10,282 nucleotides of DNA, taken from JAAYHC01 sp964483175. GTDB lineage: Bacteria; Bacillota; UBA5301. The stretch covers positions 1 to 10,282 of the forward strand of contig CAZAAT010000073.1 of NCBI GenBank assembly GCA_964483175.1, given 5' to 3'. The notes beneath the pieces are model-generated. The model made no database searches. It was not told the origin of the DNA and saw only the letters and a list, made by a program, of their open reading frames with translations. This document shows positions 7,185-10,282 of this stretch, piece after piece. The translations under genes were made by a program, and so were the position numbers. Within the stretch, counting starts at the first letter, position 1. The number at the start of each line of letters is the position of its first letter.

Positions 7185-8477
7185 ATGAGAGTTAAAACGG
7201 GGCTGCAGTGGTGGGTGTATCTTGGCCTTTGTGCTGTGATCCTCGCTTTGGGCAGCCCCGTTTCCGCATTGGGCACAGATAAAATTGAGTTGGTGGAGGT
7301 GCATGCCCAGATTACTGGGGTGCGATCCCAGCCCGTGCTAGGGGAACGGGTTAAACGTGCGGTTTCCGAGGTCGCCCAAAAAGCCTTAATCGGGCGCCCA
7401 ATAGCTGAAGTTGAGCAGTTTGGTAGCTATTATATCGAGTCGCTGCAGGAAGTCTACAAATCAACGATCACCGGGTTTACCCTTGAGCAGTTGGCAATTG
7501 TCCCGGGCCGGATTTGCTTGGTGCAAGCCGTGTTACGCCCAGCCGGGCCTGAGATTAGGCAGGTGCAGGTTGAGTCATTGCTGACCGATGAGGCCATACC
7601 GGATTGGGTGAGGAAAAATCTCGATGCTGAGTTGACGGAGTCGATACCCAGACTGAAAATGGTTTATAATGGAGTTCCGTTGGATAGCTTGTCCTGGGCC
7701 GGCCCAGCGTTAATCAGCGAAGCCGAAGCGTTATTGCCTGAGATACCTGGATTTTCTTTTAATCTCGCCGTCGCGCCGGACAAGCAGACCAACTTGACGG
7801 TTAGGATTGTCCCGGAGACGCCCCGAATTTACGAAATTAAGCTTAACACCCGTTCACACACCCTGCCCCCGGTTTTGCTTCGGCAGCTCAATAGCACGAT
7901 TAGAGTCACGGTAGCTAGTTTGAAAGGGATGCCCGTTGCCTACGCGAACCAGGAGCTTAGTAGTATAGAGGAGCGACTGAGCAACCTCTTATCAGAGTCT
8001 GACCAAGCCAGACAAGTTGGGCTCAACTATCAGGTCCGCTTGTCACCGGCCCCGGTAACGGTAGCGGATGTACAAGTAGAATCAAAAAAATATAAGCTCC
8101 TCTGGGAGGGCGCGGTGAACTTCGGCAATCCGGCCCGCCCCGAACTCCGTCTGGAGGCTGGTCGTTATCTGAGTCCGACAACCCGCCTACTTGCGGATGT
8201 CGAGGTCCCGGTTACCAGTCTCAAATTCGATCCGGGGTTAGGGTTAGGGGTTCATGTTTTCCGAGGCGATCTAGTCTTTGTGTATTCATTGTCCACTCAG
8301 AAACCGGAGCTACGCTTTGAATATGAGCTTGATCGAGATCAACGGATCCGGCTAAAGCGTGATTGGCAGGACGGAGATTGGGAATTAGCTTATGGGCTCA
8401 GACAAACCAGTTATCTAACAATGGAAATTGTGGGCAATACTTCTGGTGTTTGGGTGAGATTGGTAGGGAGTCTGTAG
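7185..8477 (+). CDS. Unrecognised exported protein, POTRA-like repeats plus predicted small beta-barrel
   Basis: 430 residues from ATG 7185, 21 bases after bamA. I do not recognise the family. Residues 1-28 are a signal peptide (MRVKTG, hydrophobic core, PVSA before the likely cut). The next 270 residues appear to hold three units of 80-95 residues, each starting with a strand and followed by helices and more strands: about 34-118 (KIELVEVHAQITG), 124-210 (IRQVQVESLLTDEAIPDWV) and 215-300 (IYEIKLNTRSHTLPPVLL). The pattern resembles POTRA domains but lacks their usual GN turn. Residues 301-430 are about ten short alternating polar/hydrophobic strands with aromatic ends (for example ELRFEYELDRD, WELAYGLRQTS), as in a small OM barrel. 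The last residue is Leu rather than Phe. Its place behind bamA suggests an OM assembly partner or an OM protein in its own right; both are inference. Confidence 0.75.
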   Translation: MRVKTGLQWWVYLGLCAVILALGSPVSALGTDKIELVEVHAQITGVRSQPVLGERVKRAVSEVAQKALIGRPIAEVEQFGSYYIESLQEVYKSTITGFTLEQLAIVPGRICLVQAVLRPAGPEIRQVQVESLLTDEAIPDWVRKNLDAELTESIPRLKMVYNGVPLDSLSWAGPALISEAEALLPEIPGFSFNLAVAPDKQTNLTVRIVPETPRIYEIKLNTRSHTLPPVLLRQLNSTIRVTVASLKGMPVAYANQELSSIEERLSNLLSESDQARQVGLNYQVRLSPAPVTVADVQVESKKYKLLWEGAVNFGNPARPELRLEAGRYLSPTTRLLADVEVPVTSLKFDPGLGLGVHVFRGDLVFVYSLSTQKPELRFEYELDRDQRIRLKRDWQDGDWELAYGLRQTSYLTMEIVGNTSGVWVRLVGSL

Positions 8478-8498
8478 ACTTCCTTTGCCCTTTCTTTT
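8465..8498 (+). terminator. Weak intrinsic-terminator-like stem-loop
   Basis: AGGGAGTC (8465-8472) pairs with GACTTCCT (8477-8484) around a TGTA loop, giving eight pairs with one G-T wobble. The stem spans the TAG stop of the preceding gene. A T-rich but interrupted tail follows (TTGCCCTTTCTTTT). The stem is short and the T run is broken, so termination would be partial at best. Confidence 0.35.
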
Positions 8499-8514
8499 AG
8501 CCCTTTGTTATAAT
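8485..8514 (+). promoter_or_regulatory. Sigma-A-type extended -10 promoter for the ompH-ompH-lpxD group
   Basis: A perfect extended -10, TGTTATAAT, has TG at 8506-8507 and TATAAT at 8509-8514. A partial -35, TTGCCC at 8485-8490 (four of six consensus positions), lies 18 bases upstream. Initiation would be near 8521, leaving a leader of about 27 bases that holds the AGGAGA site at 8535-8540. It occupies one of the two widest gaps in the block, so the Skp and lipid A genes can be transcribed separately from bamA. Confidence 0.7.
8487..8506 (+). repeat. GCCCTTT direct repeat within the promoter
   Basis: GCCCTTT occurs at 8487-8493 and again at 8500-8506, start to start 13 bases apart, overlapping the -35 and reaching the TG of the extended -10. 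Such placement would suit a direct-repeat operator, but seven-base repeats in a pyrimidine-rich tract can arise by chance. Confidence 0.25.
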
Positions 8515-8547
8515 GAGATGGTGTTATCCAAAAAAGGAGAGATATTC

Positions 8548-9000
8548 ATGGATAAATCCGGAAAGATCATTGCGGCTTTTGTTGTTCTTATCATGTTTGC
8601 CGTTTCGGTAATCGGGGTATACGCTACCACCCGGGCTGAACAGAAAACCACCTTTGCGTACATTGATACGGTGCGCTTGTGGAACGAACTGCCACAGATG
8701 TCTGAGATGCGGGAAATCTTAGAGCAAGAGACCGCAGAAAAGCAGAAGGCCTATGATGCAGAAGCTGCCGAGCTTACTGATGATCAGGCCAAACGAGAGC
8801 TTTTCAACAAATACCAAGGTGAACTCGAAGCTCGTAAGGATGAGCTTTTTGAAACCGCGCTTGCAGAGACCTACCAATTAATTGAGAAGGTCGCGACGGA
8901 GCAGGGTATTGATCTGGTCTTGGACAAACAGGGCGTACTCTATGGCGGCCTGGACTTGACCGATCGGGTTATCGCTGCCGCTAAAGCTACCGCAAAATAA
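8548..9000 (+). CDS. ompH: OmpH/Skp-family periplasmic chaperone
   Basis: 150 residues from ATG 8548, with AGGAGA seven bases ahead; an upstream in-frame TTG at 8485 lies in the promoter and is dismissed. Residues 1-26 are a signal sequence or membrane anchor (basic MDKSGK, hydrophobic core, VYA). The mature part starts with the OmpH strand TFAYIDTVRLWNELPQM (35-51), continues as the charged helical arms of the Skp jellyfish fold (about 52-118), and ends in the closing strands GIDLVLDKQGVLYGG and the helix DLTDRVIAAAK, which are typical of the family. Length fits Skp (about 160 residues). Skp trimers hold unfolded OM proteins in the periplasm and deliver them to BamA. It is probably the first gene of a transcript that continues into the longer paralogue and lpxD. 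Confidence 0.9.
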   Translation: MDKSGKIIAAFVVLIMFAVSVIGVYATTRAEQKTTFAYIDTVRLWNELPQMSEMREILEQETAEKQKAYDAEAAELTDDQAKRELFNKYQGELEARKDELFETALAETYQLIEKVATEQGIDLVLDKQGVLYGGLDLTDRVIAAAKATAK

Positions 9001-9018
9001 AAGTCGAAGGAGCAACGG

Positions 9019-10140
9019 ATGGTGGTAACAGGGGTGGTAAGAAAAATAATTAGGTTAATAGTGGTTTGCGGTTTATTGGCTGCGGGCCTTCTGTTATCGT
9101 TTCGGGTATTCCCAATTGCTGTTCCTCAGGATAGTCCAGCGGCTGGTTTCTCTGAGGGAGATTTTGGCTTGCCTCCTACCCCTGCTGTCCGCCAAGAGCA
9201 GGGATCGCCGGTAGCGGTGATTCGGTTAAGTAAGGTGCTAACTGCTCACCCCGGCTGGTCACAGCTACGCCAACTGGAGGAGAGCTTGATGATGGAGTAT
9301 GCCAAGGCTGGCCAGGTCGTGCCGGCGGAGTATGTACCGGATCTAAACGCAGCTGATTTGCAGCAATCCTTACAACGGGAGTGCGATCGTCTCACCCAAG
9401 AATATCAACAGCAATTAGCGGCGCAGGAAAAAACCAAATGGGCGCAGGTTAGCGAACAGATTGAACGGAAAAAGGCCCAGTTAATGCGAGAATTTGAGGC
9501 AGAGATCAATGCGAAACGCAATGAGCTGACCACTGAATTGAGTACCCGGGCTGAATCGCTCCAAAAGGAATATCAAGTCAAAATTATTGGGTTGCGGGTG
9601 AAGCTGGAGCTGCTGGATGCGGCTGATGATGCCCGTGCTGATCTTACGCGGCAAATTGACGAACTTAAAAGAGAATCTCAGTATCGGCTGGGTGCCCTCG
9701 AAAAAGAGTATCAAGCCAAGTTAAGTCAGTTTAACAGTCAAGCCGAAGCTAGATATGCCGAGCGCCTAAAACAGTATGGGAGCCAACTCATGGAGGCAAC
9801 AGAGCTTGAACTGGAAACCGAACGGCAAAGGCTCGAGACCGAGCTGGCAGGGCACCTTAGCGTGCTGACCGGAGTAGACGACGTACAACGGGACGAACCG
9901 CTGGAGTCCGCACAGCCGAGATTGGCCGAGCTTGCCCAGCAGATCAACACTTTGCGCGGCAGCATCTTGGCCGGTATTCGCAAAGCCGGCGAGGCTTATG
10001 CATTTAGATCAGGGCTAAAAACGGTAATCCTCACCGAAGATGAGGTCTTCGATGGGGTCGATATATCGGAGGAAGTAATTGCCGCCATCAAGAAAGAAGG
10101 GAGTCTTTCGAATGAAGCAGGGACAACCGATAACCCTTAG
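9019..10140 (+). CDS. OmpH/Skp-like protein with long coiled-coil extension
   Basis: 373 residues from ATG 9019, with GAAGGAG six to seven bases ahead and 18 bases after the first ompH. A hydrophobic segment at about 10-28 (IIRLIVVCGLLAAGLLLSF) is a signal anchor; no lipobox fits its Cys. A Pro-rich linker (about 33-63) leads to the OmpH first strand SPVAVIRLSKVLTAHPGW (63-80). Residues 112-280 are nearly continuous charged coiled coil with EYQ-x-K/Q-[IL] motifs at 128, 184 and 230. The OmpH ending returns at about 330-357 (GLKTVILTEDEVFDG, VDISEEVIAAIKK), matching the end of the first OmpH. It is more than twice the usual Skp length, so the arms would be much longer. It is probably a duplicated Skp adapted as a longer or membrane-tethered chaperone. 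Its last 29 bases overlap lpxD. Confidence 0.85.
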   Translation: MVVTGVVRKIIRLIVVCGLLAAGLLLSFRVFPIAVPQDSPAAGFSEGDFGLPPTPAVRQEQGSPVAVIRLSKVLTAHPGWSQLRQLEESLMMEYAKAGQVVPAEYVPDLNAADLQQSLQRECDRLTQEYQQQLAAQEKTKWAQVSEQIERKKAQLMREFEAEINAKRNELTTELSTRAESLQKEYQVKIIGLRVKLELLDAADDARADLTRQIDELKRESQYRLGALEKEYQAKLSQFNSQAEARYAERLKQYGSQLMEATELELETERQRLETELAGHLSVLTGVDDVQRDEPLESAQPRLAELAQQINTLRGSILAGIRKAGEAYAFRSGLKTVILTEDEVFDGVDISEEVIAAIKKEGSLSNEAGTTDNP

Positions 10141-10282
10141 TGAGCTGGCCACCGTCATCAATGGGCAAGTCGACGGGGATCCGCATCTGGTGATCACCGG
10201 GATCGGTTCACTTGAGCGAACTGGCCCAGGAGAGATTGTCTTGGCGGAAGACCGCGGGATGCGTCGCTATTACGACTTCGCG
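10112..10282 (+). CDS. lpxD: LpxD, UDP-3-O-acylglucosamine N-acyltransferase (3' partial)
   Basis: Only the first 57 codons are present, from ATG 10112 to the window end; full LpxD is about 340 residues. GAAGGGAG at 10096-10103, eight bases ahead, is the ribosome site and lies inside the upstream gene, so translation is probably coupled. The visible part matches the N-terminal uridine-binding domain of LpxD: ITLSELATVINGQVDGDP, then VITGIGSLERTGPGEIVLA, corresponding to the family pattern of L-x-E-[IL]-A, G-x-V-x-GD, ITGI-x-x-[LI]-x-x-AGPG-x-I. The hexapeptide-repeat catalytic domain lies outside the window. LpxD transfers a 3-hydroxyacyl chain to the amine of UDP-3-O-acylglucosamine, the third step of lipid A synthesis in the cytoplasm. 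In this family fabZ, lpxA or lpxC often follow. Confidence 0.88.
   Translation, partial: MKQGQPITLSELATVINGQVDGDPHLVITGIGSLERTGPGEIVLAEDRGMRRYYDFA

Noticed and set aside
8485..8547. Longer N-terminus for the first OmpH from TTG 8485
   Set aside because: The extension crosses the extended -10 promoter and has no ribosome site, while ATG 8548 has a good AGGAGA and begins a proper signal sequence.

Overview
The window carries one co-directional block of outer-membrane (OM) biogenesis genes, all on the + strand and tightly packed: a TamB-family protein (5' end cut off), a sigma-70 family factor, an unrecognised single-pass membrane protein with a Pro/Glu-rich tail, BamA, an unrecognised secreted protein that looks like POTRA-type domains plus a small beta-barrel, two tandem OmpH/Skp-family proteins, and the first 57 codons of lpxD. 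No mobile element, tRNA, rRNA or CRISPR array was seen, and no gene-free stretch exceeds about 120 bases.

The organism has an LPS-type outer membrane (LpxD, BamA, TamB, Skp). The style of the locus, with TamB, BamA with only three POTRA domains, paired OmpH genes and the start of a lipid A pathway in one cluster, strong AGGAGG-like ribosome sites and GTG starts, and a group-3-like sigma factor nearby, suggests a diderm member of the Bacillota (Limnochordia, Halanaerobiia or Negativicutes type). That assignment is inference from gene order and protein character; no database comparison was possible.

Layout: 1-3927 tamB, built of about ten regularly spaced modules near 100 residues each and a C-terminal TamB domain. 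3928-4044 is a 117-base spacer. 4045-5415 is a two-gene insert, sigma factor then membrane protein, 15 bases apart. 5454-7163 is bamA and 7185-8477 the POTRA/barrel-like protein, 21 bases behind it. At 8465-8547 there is a transcription boundary: a short stem-loop over the preceding stop codon, then a strong extended -10 promoter. This serves 8548-9000 (OmpH/Skp), 9019-10140 (a long coiled-coil OmpH paralogue) and lpxD from 10112, which overlaps the end of the long ompH by 29 bases.

How they fit together: OmpH proteins escort unfolded outer-membrane proteins across the periplasm, BamA inserts them, TamB probably forms a periplasm-spanning groove for lipid transport or assists assembly, and LpxD makes the lipid A precursor. 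The sigma factor and its membrane-protein neighbour are the least expected part. They could be an envelope-sensing regulatory pair for this cluster, but the sequence alone does not prove that.
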